Of a stretch of 38,845 bases of DNA, positions 1 through 6,685 are shown piece after piece. The translations under genes were made by a program, and so were the position numbers. The DNA is taken from positions 1-38,845 of the forward strand of contig JAHBUU010000007.1 of the NCBI GenBank assembly GCA_019637895.1, given 5' to 3'. This stretch comes from Pseudobdellovibrionaceae bacterium (GTDB lineage Bacteria > Bdellovibrionota > Bdellovibrionia > Bdellovibrionales > Bdellovibrionaceae). The first letter of the stretch is position 1. Each line of letters begins with the position of its first letter. The notes beneath the pieces were generated by a model. It was given only the letters and a program-made list of their open reading frames with translations, ran no database searches and was not told where the DNA came from.

Positions 1-26
1 GGAGCTCTTTGGGGTTGGTGATTCTG

Positions 27-69
27 AAAAGAAAAAGCCCGCGTTCGGGGTTGCCGAAGGCGGGCTTTT
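27..69 (-). terminator. Rho-independent terminator
   Basis: An inverted repeat with GCCCGC (37-42) and GCGGGC (60-65) arms has further pairing inside the loop. Read on the minus strand it is followed by a T-rich run. It lies 26 bases after the stop of the minus-strand gene at 95-655 and would end that transcript. The arms are flanked by A4 and T4, so it may also work in the other direction. Confidence 0.8.
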
Positions 70-94
70 GGGATGATCGAGAATGGGCCGCTCT

Positions 95-655
95 TTAGTG
101 GCGGCGGAGGTTGCAGAAGCTGCTGTTGCTTGGTGCGCCTTTGAAGTCCCACAGGGACAGGAGGTACATTTCAGAACCGTCGGCGTTTGTGCGCATCCAG
201 TAGTGGAGGTTTGCGGATTCCGAGGCGATGAGGACATGGCCTTGGGTGGTTTCTTCGCGAACCGGATGTGGAGTTGTGGATCTGGAGCGGATCTGTTTGA
301 ACATCTCTTCGCCAGTCATGCCCTCATAAGGATCGCTTTTGGCGAAAAAGTGGAAAACGCCGTTGAAGTGCATGGCATCGTCCTCGTTGCGCCACAGGAT
401 GAAACCGCCGTGGTGCTCTTGATTCGGATTGATGGATCTCATCATGTAATAGCAGCTTCCGGAATAAGAGGCTGTCGGACCGGCCAGCAATGGATTGAAT
501 TCGGTTCCTGAAGAGAACGAATTCTGGATCTCTTGCATCTTTGGAGTGCAGCCGCCGCCGGAGCACAGGTTCACTTCGTTCGGAAGGAAATCAGCGAAAG
601 CGTTTCCTGCCATCAACATCGAGACAAACAAAATGCCGGACCAAGTGGATCTCAT
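95..655 (-). CDS. Exported protein of unknown family, 186 aa
   Basis: The N-terminus is a clear Sec signal peptide (MRST..., hydrophobic core to about residue 18, cleavage likely after NAFA at 21). The mature part of about 165 residues has no transmembrane segment. It contains four cysteines (in CSGGGC, SGSC and the C-terminal FCNL), which could form disulfides in the periplasm or outside the cell. The start is supported by GAGGAGG seven bases upstream of ATG on the minus strand. It is a single-gene unit with its own terminator downstream and a promoter candidate about 45 bases upstream. I do not recognise the family. The many aromatic residues (YWM, FHFF, LWRN) suggest a compact beta-rich fold, but that is only an impression. 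Confidence 0.75.
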   Translation of the reverse strand: MRSTWSGILFVSMLMAGNAFADFLPNEVNLCSGGGCTPKMQEIQNSFSSGTEFNPLLAGPTASYSGSCYYMMRSINPNQEHHGGFILWRNEDDAMHFNGVFHFFAKSDPYEGMTGEEMFKQIRSRSTTPHPVREETTQGHVLIASESANLHYWMRTNADGSEMYLLSLWDFKGAPSNSSFCNLRRH

Positions 656-696
656 GAAACCTCCTCAGGTTCTACCGACTCAAGCGAGCCTCCAAA

Positions 697-725
697 ATCC
701 TAGGACGGCCATTCCTGTGACGGAA
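697..725 (-). promoter_or_regulatory. Sigma-70-like promoter for the exported protein gene at 95-655
   Basis: On the minus strand TTCCGT (725-720) and TAGGAT (702-697) are separated by exactly 17 bases. They lie about 45 bases upstream of the ATG at 655. The -35 is a moderate match and the -10 a fair one. Nothing else in the 116-base gap looks like a promoter. Confidence 0.4.
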
Positions 726-771
726 GAACTTTCGAGGACTACGTTGCAAACCGTCAGGATTCGACGGCGGC

Positions 772-1380
772 TCAGAAGCGATAGAACAAGGACAGACCAG
801 GGCTCATATAATCCAAGAGCGCAGGCTGCCAGCCGTTGTTAAATAGAACCTGCAGCCCCTGATCCAAAATCGAGAGATGGAAACGCAACCAAATCGATTG
901 CTCGTTCGGAAGCTGCCGCCCCACCGAGATCGCATAACGAACCAGGTAGCGCCTCAGGGTCGCATCGTAATAGGCCTCATCATCGTACTTGCCCGAGCTC
1001 TTGAAGAAAAATTCTTTGTGATCAGTGGCGGTTGCCCCAAAGCCGATGGTCATCGGTTGAAGCAGCCAAGCCTCGGACTGCAGAGTCCAAGGAGTGTATC
1101 CGTACTCAATGCTGTATTGTCGAACCTCACCGACCAAATCGTCAGGCGTCCACCCTAAAGTGAAACCAACCTCGTGCTTCTGATTGAACGTATGCGAAAG
1201 ACCAACCTGATACCGCCCCAGATAAGCAGCGGTTCCCAGGCTCACCCCGAGATCCGCCTGTGCCGGTAAAGTCGCCAGCAGGCTAAAAGCCAGAGCCGGG
1301 ACCCACGCTAACTTCTTGGCAACGAGATCCTTCGCAGAAAGACAAACTGTCTTTCGCAGGATCCAGCTCAAGAATCGCAT
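772..1380 (-). CDS. Small outer-membrane beta-barrel-like protein, 202 aa
   Basis: The start chosen is the ATG at 1380 because AAGGAGG lies just upstream; an in-frame ATG at 1449 lies inside the neighbouring gene and has no such site. The N-terminal 42 residues form a long signal peptide (charged KLVAKK-like region, then a hydrophobic core ending LPAQA). The mature protein alternates polar and aromatic residues, with many Gly, Tyr and Trp, and ends in ...LSLFYRF, a terminal Phe as in proteins assembled by the Bam machinery. About 160 mature residues fits an 8-strand barrel. The gene overlaps the 3' end of the upstream metallophosphoesterase gene by 98 bases in another frame, so the two are probably co-transcribed and translationally linked. 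The barrel assignment is inferred from composition and the C-terminus only. Confidence 0.7.
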   Translation of the reverse strand: MRFLSWILRKTVCLSAKDLVAKKLAWVPALAFSLLATLPAQADLGVSLGTAAYLGRYQVGLSHTFNQKHEVGFTLGWTPDDLVGEVRQYSIEYGYTPWTLQSEAWLLQPMTIGFGATATDHKEFFFKSSGKYDDEAYYDATLRRYLVRYAISVGRQLPNEQSIWLRFHLSILDQGLQVLFNNGWQPALLDYMSPGLSLFYRF

Positions 1381-2146
1381 ATTGGCCTCCTTCAGAACGA
1401 GGGATCGTGGCAAGGCGGATCGAACCCAAATTTCGTTGTGTCCCAGCATGCAGATGCCCGTTCAAAGCAAAACGCAGATCGGGCGCGGCAAGCATCATCG
1501 CTTCGAAGTCGGCGGACTCCGCATCGGTGAAATGGGTTTTATTGTCATAGTTGACGTGCTGAAACAGATAGGTCGGCTCGGTGGCGCTGGCTAGCTCCTG
1601 AGCGGCCCATTGCGGATCAAAGCCTTCGACCTTTTGGAACTCGAGCGAATTCGAGTTGTAGAGCACGATCTTGCGACCGGCATAACTGAAGCTGGTATTG
1701 AACTCGCCGAAAATTTTGCGGTACATGGGAATTCCCGCTCCGATGGCATCATGGTTTCCGATCAAGACGACATAAGGATGACGAAGCTGCCCCATCGTCC
1801 GCACAAAGGCATCGAACTCCACATTCAAACCGATGTTTGTGAAATCACCGAGATGAATCACGAAATCCAGATTCTGGGTGTTTAACCGATCAATCGCTTC
1901 TTCGAGACCTTTGTAGTTCTGATGGGAGTCCGCTAACAGGCCGATCCGAATCAGCCCCGTTTTTCCAGCTCCCTGAGCCACCAGCTCTTGAATGGTTTCA
2001 TGATTGTGGTTCTCCACGGAGGTCTTGGTCTGGCTTCCAAAAGGCGTATCCACTCCACAACCACTAAGGAGGAAGAAGAGTGCTGCCAGCACCCAGATTG
2101 TGATCATTCGGCCGAACTTCATCATTCCCTTTTTATCCAATCCCAT
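1283..2146 (-). CDS. Metallophosphoesterase (calcineurin-like) lipoprotein
   Basis: All core motifs of the calcineurin-like phosphoesterase fold are visible in order: LADSH (Asp, His), LGDFT, IGNHD and LNGHLH, which together bind two metal ions and catalyse phosphoester cleavage. The N-terminus has a hydrophobic stretch ending in the lipobox LSGC, so the mature protein is probably lipid-anchored in the envelope. The substrate cannot be told from sequence. The start is uncertain: ATGs at 2146, 2125, 2122 and 2107 all precede the signal sequence and none has a strong ribosome site. The last 98 bases overlap the start of the barrel protein gene. The gene is divergent from a MarR regulator across a 96-base gap with a long palindrome, so regulation by that MarR protein is likely. 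Confidence 0.85.
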   Translation of the reverse strand: MGLDKKGMMKFGRMITIWVLAALFFLLSGCGVDTPFGSQTKTSVENHNHETIQELVAQGAGKTGLIRIGLLADSHQNYKGLEEAIDRLNTQNLDFVIHLGDFTNIGLNVEFDAFVRTMGQLRHPYVVLIGNHDAIGAGIPMYRKIFGEFNTSFSYAGRKIVLYNSNSLEFQKVEGFDPQWAAQELASATEPTYLFQHVNYDNKTHFTDAESADFEAMMLAAPDLRFALNGHLHAGTQRNLGSIRLATIPRSEGGQYAILELDPAKDSLSFCEGSRCQEVSVGPGSGF

Positions 2147-2159
2147 GATTCAACGTATA

Positions 2160-2188
2160 ACATATCATTTGCATTGCAAACAATATGT
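2160..2188. promoter_or_regulatory. Palindromic operator candidate between MarR and metallophosphoesterase genes
   Basis: The sequence ACATAT-CA-TTTGCA-T-TGCAAA-CA-ATATGT is a 29-bp dyad in which 12 of 14 arm positions pair. It overlaps a possible rightward -35 (TTGCAT, 2169-2174) with -10 TAAAAT at 2193-2198 (18-base spacer). On the other strand it overlaps a possible -35 (TTGTTT) with TATACG. A MarR dimer bound here could block both promoters. The palindrome is seen directly; the binding protein is inferred from the neighbouring gene. Confidence 0.65.
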
Positions 2189-2242
2189 GGTGTAAAATAT
2201 CTTGAAATGAGACGGTCTTTCAGCCAGGGTAAGGGGGACGCG

Positions 2243-2698
2243 ATGAAAAAAGAGCAAGAACACCGCATTCATTCCTGTATGAAACCCTTCTTAGGGTATT
2301 GCCTTTATAAGGCCGCACAACTGCTAAAGGGCAAACTGGAAGATTCCATCAAAGAGCACGGTATGGTGGTCCAACAGATTGGAATCCTGCACATTCTCGG
2401 CGCCACCGGACCCATGAGCCAAAGCGTGATCGCCGAGGCCATGGAAACCGACAATGCCTCGATGGTGCGTTTCGTGGACGGTCTGGAAAAAAAGAAATAC
2501 GTCGTCCGCTCAAATGACCCCAACGATCGCCGCATCCGCCTGGTCACCATCACGCCTCAGGGCCGCAAAGCTCTGGAGCAAGTGCGCGAAGTCGGCCGCG
2601 AAGTCGAAGAAAAGTTCATTCAGAATCTCACTGCCGAAGAAAAAAAGGCGCTGAAAACCATCGTACCGAAACTGATCACTTCGGCCAGCGGCTCTTAA
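2243..2698 (+). CDS. MarR-family transcriptional regulator, 151 aa
   Basis: Length and pattern fit the MarR/SlyA family: helical N-terminus, a winged helix-turn-helix at about residues 50-110 (MSQSVIAEAM, then MVRFVDGLEKKKYVVRS), the wing motif DPNDRRIRLVTITPQG, and a C-terminal dimerisation helix. The start at 2243 is supported by AAGGGGGAC six bases upstream; an in-frame extension back to 1988 would run through the promoter and the divergent gene. The gene probably represses itself and the divergent metallophosphoesterase through the palindrome at 2160-2188. Its stop overlaps the stop of the convergent transporter gene by four bases. The ligand is unknown. Confidence 0.92.
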   Translation: MKKEQEHRIHSCMKPFLGYCLYKAAQLLKGKLEDSIKEHGMVVQQIGILHILGATGPMSQSVIAEAMETDNASMVRFVDGLEKKKYVVRSNDPNDRRIRLVTITPQGRKALEQVREVGREVEEKFIQNLTAEEKKALKTIVPKLITSASGS

Positions 2699-3129
2699 GA
2701 CAGGCTCACCATCACGGCACCCGCCAGCGCGACCAGCACACCCGCCACTCGCAGAGTCGAGATCACAGCCGTGCCCGACATGAAATCCCACAGCAACCCG
2801 AAAAGAATCTGGGAAGCCACCAGGATCACGAACGTCTTGGAAGCACCCAGGGCGTGGACCGCATAAGGAACACCCATCACGAACAACATCCCGAAACATC
2901 CCGGTAACAGATACCACCAATGCCACTCATCGATCTTGGCGACACCCTTTCCCTGAAAAACGAAAACCAGGGCGACCACCAAGGCCAGGGCAAACAGAAA
3001 GCCGACCGTGTTGTTCAGCATCCCGGCCACCGGCCAACCGTATTTAATCCCGATGGATCGATTCATCACCGACTGAACGACCGTTAATCCACCGAGCACG
3101 AAAGGAACCAAAAAAAAGATGATTTTCAT
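2695..3129 (-). CDS. YdcZ/DUF606-type DMT-superfamily membrane protein, 144 aa
   Basis: The protein is almost entirely hydrophobic, with about five transmembrane helices in 144 residues. It has the small size and opening pattern (GGLTVVQSVMNRSIG..., later ASQILFGLLWD) of the YdcZ/DUF606 branch of the drug/metabolite transporter superfamily. Family members are thought to work as dimers in the inner membrane; their substrates are mostly unknown. The gene is convergent with the MarR gene (4-base stop-to-stop overlap) and divergent from the ZIP transporter. There is no sign of a paired second small subunit nearby. Confidence 0.8.
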   Translation of the reverse strand: MKIIFFLVPFVLGGLTVVQSVMNRSIGIKYGWPVAGMLNNTVGFLFALALVVALVFVFQGKGVAKIDEWHWWYLLPGCFGMLFVMGVPYAVHALGASKTFVILVASQILFGLLWDFMSGTAVISTLRVAGVLVALAGAVMVSLS

Positions 3130-3209
3130 TTTCTCATCTTATGTTCGTTGGATGCCCCTGTCATGCCTTCTTCATTGACCTTTCCCGTAACCAGAGCGAG
3201 CTTTCGGGA

Positions 3210-3968
3210 ATGCAGATTTCGATGGAATCCATTTTATTGGGCACGATCGGAGGCCTTTCCTCTGGGGGCGCGACCTGCCTGGGGACCTTGCTTTTTCTGA
3301 TTCCAACCTGGCGTGGGAAAAAAATCGATCACTTGATTTCCATCGAGTTCGCTCTCGGAATGATGCTGGCGGCTTCGGTCTTTTCCCTGCTCCTGCCCTC
3401 GCTCAGCGAAACATGGACCGGCACCGACCTTGGGCACTTCGCCGGCGCCTTGGTGTCCATCCTCCTTGGTGTTCTGTTCATCTCCCACCTCGGCAAGATC
3501 CTCTCTGACTTCACATCGTTCAAAGGCGATAGCCAGCGGCCGGTGCTCTTCATCGTGGCCATGATGCTTCACAATCTGCCCGAGGGGGTCGCTCCGGGCG
3601 CCGCCTTGGCAGGGATGAGCCTCGATCAATCTTTGCCCATTATCGGCGCCATTGCCCTGCAAAACTTGCCCGAGGGTTTCACCACGGCTCTCGCCTTTCG
3701 CGCCCTCGGCGCATCGACCGGAGTGGCCGCGCTCGGCAGCTTCGCTTCGGGCGGAGTCGAACTGATCGGCGGTGTGATCGGTGGTTCCTTGGTCGGAATG
3801 GTGGACGGCGTCCTCCCCTATCTGCTGGGATTCGCCGGAGGAGCCATGATCACAGTGTCCATCCGCGAAACCTGGGAACAGCTTTCGATCCCACAGAATC
3901 GCAAGCGGGCGTTCGTTCAACTGCTCGCCGGTGCCTTTCTGATCCTTCTCTTCAGCGCTTTCACCTGA
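3210..3968 (+). CDS. ZIP-family divalent metal transporter
   Basis: Eight hydrophobic segments and the two diagnostic ZIP metal-site motifs are present: HNLPEGVAPG in the fourth helix and LQNLPEGFTTAL in the fifth. These residues form the binuclear metal site of inner-membrane zinc, iron or manganese importers, but specificity cannot be read. The second motif has Gln in place of the usual His. About 250 residues matches the bacterial ZupT/GufA-like branch. The start is uncertain between ATG 3210, ATG 3222 and an in-frame codon at 3141; 3210 gives a normal hydrophobic N-terminus. The gene stands alone between divergent and co-directional neighbours. Confidence 0.88.
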   Translation: MQISMESILLGTIGGLSSGGATCLGTLLFLIPTWRGKKIDHLISIEFALGMMLAASVFSLLLPSLSETWTGTDLGHFAGALVSILLGVLFISHLGKILSDFTSFKGDSQRPVLFIVAMMLHNLPEGVAPGAALAGMSLDQSLPIIGAIALQNLPEGFTTALAFRALGASTGVAALGSFASGGVELIGGVIGGSLVGMVDGVLPYLLGFAGGAMITVSIRETWEQLSIPQNRKRAFVQLLAGAFLILLFSAFT

Positions 3969-4052
3969 TCAAACTTTGAACAGGCCTGGGTCTTTTTCAG
4001 AGAGCAAAGGCCTCGCTTCGCTGTCGATTTCACCCATGATAAAACCGGGTCC

Positions 4053-4973
4053 ATGAATCTGCTGACTTCCTTCTTACTCCTCTCACTGCCTGCGATGAGC
4101 GCCATTTGGGGTACAAACGACGTCAAGCCTGTCCTCCAAGGAACGGCCGCTCAAAAAAAGGCGGCGGAATCAGTCGCCCAGCTCGTGCCGAAAACTCTGA
4201 TCACCACCAATGCCGACGGCACTCGAAATATCGAAACACAAACGCTGGCAGAAAACTGGTATCTGTGCCCGCAAGAGCCCTGGGCGAAAATGCAAAGCGT
4301 GTTCGTCAGTTGCACGGGCTTTCTGATCGCACCCGATCGCATGATGACGGCCGGTCATTGCATGGTGAATTTTGGACGGGCCACAAACGAGCGCACTTCA
4401 TTTTGTTCGGACTTCGTCTGGGTTTTCGGCCTGCAGGAAAATGCCGCTGGCCAAGTTCAAACAAAAAATATTCCCTCAGATCGTTTCGCCGACTGTGAAA
4501 CCGTCATCGAAGCCGTGCACGACTCGGAACCGACAGCCGATGGCAAAGTGATCTTTCGCAGCGATTACGCACTGACAACCCTGAAGACACCCTCTTCACG
4601 GACTCCCTTGAAGCTGTCTCCGGTCGAGCCTCGCCTGAACAAAGGCGCTCCTGTTTTTATGATCGGCCATCCCCTCGGAGCTCCGCTCAAAATCTCCAAA
4701 GGCAAAGTCATCTCCACCGCCGAAACATTTTGGTCGACCAGTTTGGATTCTTTCCGTGGAAATTCGGGCTCGCCGGTTTTCAACTCGGCCATGGAGGTCA
4801 TCGGCATCCTCGTCCGAGGCTATCCCGATGGTTTGAACGAAAACACCGGCCTGACCTGCAACCGGATCAATCGCTGCTCCGAAGACGGCTCCAAATGCGA
4901 CTCAATCGATCCCCTTTTCGTTCCAGGCGAACACGTGCAAAAGCTGCCAAGACAGCTCCTCGAAAAGCGCTAA
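4053..4973 (+). CDS. Secreted trypsin-like serine protease, 306 aa
   Basis: A short signal peptide (MNLLTSFLLLSLPAMSA) precedes an S1-type peptidase domain. The triad is visible: His102 in TAGHC, Asp171 in the DYAL motif and Ser238 in GNSGSPV. Several cysteines (72, 87, 103, 118, 148 and the C-terminal CNRINRC) could form disulfides, consistent with export. The layout resembles the V8/glutamyl-endopeptidase-like branch of two-barrel serine proteases with a His-Pro-Leu loop (IGHPLG) before the serine. It is probably released to the periplasm or medium to degrade protein. The gene is monocistronic; the 80-base gap upstream shows no clear ribosome site, so the ATG is chosen because it opens the signal peptide. 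Confidence 0.9.
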   Translation: MNLLTSFLLLSLPAMSAIWGTNDVKPVLQGTAAQKKAAESVAQLVPKTLITTNADGTRNIETQTLAENWYLCPQEPWAKMQSVFVSCTGFLIAPDRMMTAGHCMVNFGRATNERTSFCSDFVWVFGLQENAAGQVQTKNIPSDRFADCETVIEAVHDSEPTADGKVIFRSDYALTTLKTPSSRTPLKLSPVEPRLNKGAPVFMIGHPLGAPLKISKGKVISTAETFWSTSLDSFRGNSGSPVFNSAMEVIGILVRGYPDGLNENTGLTCNRINRCSEDGSKCDSIDPLFVPGEHVQKLPRQLLEKR

Positions 4974-5038
4974 CACATCGCATAACGAAGACCTTCATCT
5001 AGCCACTGTCCCCTGTTTAGGGGTACCTCCAGACGGTC

Positions 5039-6292
5039 ATGCTTGGCTTTGAAATCGGCCGTTTGGGCCTCAAGGAATCAATCGATCGGATCGAGGTCCT
5101 CAAGGACGTCTCGGTCTTTCCGCTGGATGAAACCGGCGACGTGATCCATGAGGACTCATCCACCCACGAGGCGGCCCGGGAAATCCGCCTTTTGCTTCAG
5201 CGCGTGCTGGAGCTGAATCCTCACGATTTTCTGCAAAAGATGCGCGAACTGTTTTTCCATCTGTTTTCAGTGGACCATTCCCATTACCGAGATCTGCTGT
5301 TGCAAGCCGCGCGCAAGGAACCCGAAGCCACTCGTGACTTCTGCCTGAGCTTTCTGTTTTCCGACGATGTGATTTTCATCGACGATCAAAAGAACCTCTC
5401 GGACCTGTATGACGTTTTGTCATTCATCGGCATCGAAAAGATTCCCGCCGAATCCTTGCGCCAAGTGCGGGATCTGCTGTCCGAGCCCTTCTTTCGCCGT
5501 CCTTCACTGCATGCGCGAACAATCCGTTTTCTGGCGCCCGTCTTCGTCGCCGAAGACATTCTCGAGATTCGCACTTTGTACGAAATGGACCTCGTCCCAC
5601 GGGATCTTTTGCCGTGGTCCGAAGTTCAGTTCATCTTTGCCAAGCTTTCGCTGCCAGAGTCCTGGCTTGAAGAGCCCATCGTTCGCCCGGGACAGCATCT
5701 GGACCGCGTTCGCCCCGAAGACCTCGAGGACATTCGCTGGGCCGTGGGTCTCGAAGGCACCCCTCTGCAGATCATCTTCAGATACCTCGGTTGTCTCGTG
5801 GCGGCGGGACCGGACGCGACCGAACTCTTTTATCAAATGAGTGAAAAGCTGCCCGAGACCGCTTTTCACCGTCGGCTTTTCGAGACCACGGGGCAAAGAC
5901 TCGCCTTTGAGCGAGCCTTGCTGCTCTTGCGCGAGGACATCCTGAGGGATGTTCATCGCAGCCGCGAGTGGATCCTGGGAACCTCGGAAGAGATTTTCAA
6001 CCCGGCGGGTCTGCCAACACCGCTGACCCCTTGGCCCGCACGCCTGCGTTTTCTGCCGACCCTGTGGACCGAGTTCGCGAACCCCATCGACCAGAGCGAC
6101 TTTGGCCAGGAGGCGCAACCCGAGATCCAACAGCTGGACCTCATCGCTGAGCGCGTGGCTCGCCTGATGGGAAAACATCCTCTCCCTTCGGCGGACGACG
6201 TCATCGAAGCCGAAAACGCTTTCAAAGAGTTCCTCGTGCAATGGGACAAGCTCATCGCAAAGCTCTGCCCTCGCCTGGACATCCTGCCCTAA
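5039..6292 (+). CDS. Uncharacterised alpha-helical cytoplasmic protein, 417 aa
   Basis: I do not recognise this family. The protein has no signal peptide or membrane segment, is rich in Leu, Glu and Arg, and reads as mostly amphipathic helices. The opening RLGLKESIDRIEVLKD and the middle blocks (LLLQRVLELNPHDFLQKM, IRFLAPVFVAEDILEIRTLYEMD) resemble helical-repeat or scaffold proteins, but no named repeat can be assigned. Codon use and third-position GC match the neighbouring genes, and the frame is open for over 1.2 kb, so it is very likely a real gene. No ribosome site precedes ATG 5039. A small hairpin, CCCCTGTTTAGGGG, lies about 20 bases upstream. Confidence 0.75.
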   Translation: MLGFEIGRLGLKESIDRIEVLKDVSVFPLDETGDVIHEDSSTHEAAREIRLLLQRVLELNPHDFLQKMRELFFHLFSVDHSHYRDLLLQAARKEPEATRDFCLSFLFSDDVIFIDDQKNLSDLYDVLSFIGIEKIPAESLRQVRDLLSEPFFRRPSLHARTIRFLAPVFVAEDILEIRTLYEMDLVPRDLLPWSEVQFIFAKLSLPESWLEEPIVRPGQHLDRVRPEDLEDIRWAVGLEGTPLQIIFRYLGCLVAAGPDATELFYQMSEKLPETAFHRRLFETTGQRLAFERALLLLREDILRDVHRSREWILGTSEEIFNPAGLPTPLTPWPARLRFLPTLWTEFANPIDQSDFGQEAQPEIQQLDLIAERVARLMGKHPLPSADDVIEAENAFKEFLVQWDKLIAKLCPRLDILP

Positions 6293-6302
6293 GCCCGACC
6301 CC

Positions 6303-6341
6303 AAAAAACAAAAAACCCCTCGGGCACGAAGCCCGAAGGGT
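6303..6341 (-). terminator. Minus-strand Rho-independent terminator with no obvious gene upstream of it
   Basis: Arms CTCGGGC and GCCCGAAG (6319-6325 and 6331-6338, extended by CCC/GGG with one mismatch) are followed on the minus strand by a run of T broken once. On the plus strand the hairpin is preceded by A-runs and lacks a T-tract, so it does not look like the terminator of the 417-residue protein gene. The gap 6293-6685 has no convincing coding sequence on either strand, so this may mark the end of a small minus-strand transcript. Confidence 0.6.
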
Positions 6342-6685
6342 GCTGGACGGTCCCGGGACGGGTCGGTCGCGCCCAGACAAGAAAGTCATCTGTTCCTTAC
6401 TCCCCTATTTTAGAGGGATTCCCTGTGAATGGAATTTTTCTTTCCGAGAGCGAACCAGCCGGGGAATGTTGCGGGGACTGTCTAACTTTTGGTGGAGTTT
6501 CTCTGTCATGAGTTGAGACGGAGCCATGGCAATCTCGACCTCCGCCGAGGCCGCCATGGCTCTCGAAGCCGCGCCCATCGTGAAAAAAAAGGAATGGACC
6601 GAAGGCGGGCTCGACAGAAATATGGTCGGGTCTAGTGCCTTTTTCGAAATCCCTCCTCTACGATGAAATTGAGGGGGGACTACGA

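Noticed and set aside
6405-6575. Minus-strand short frame (MGAASRAMAAS...) before the orphan terminator
   Set aside because: It has no proper ribosome site or recognised family. It is kept only as a possible small transcript.
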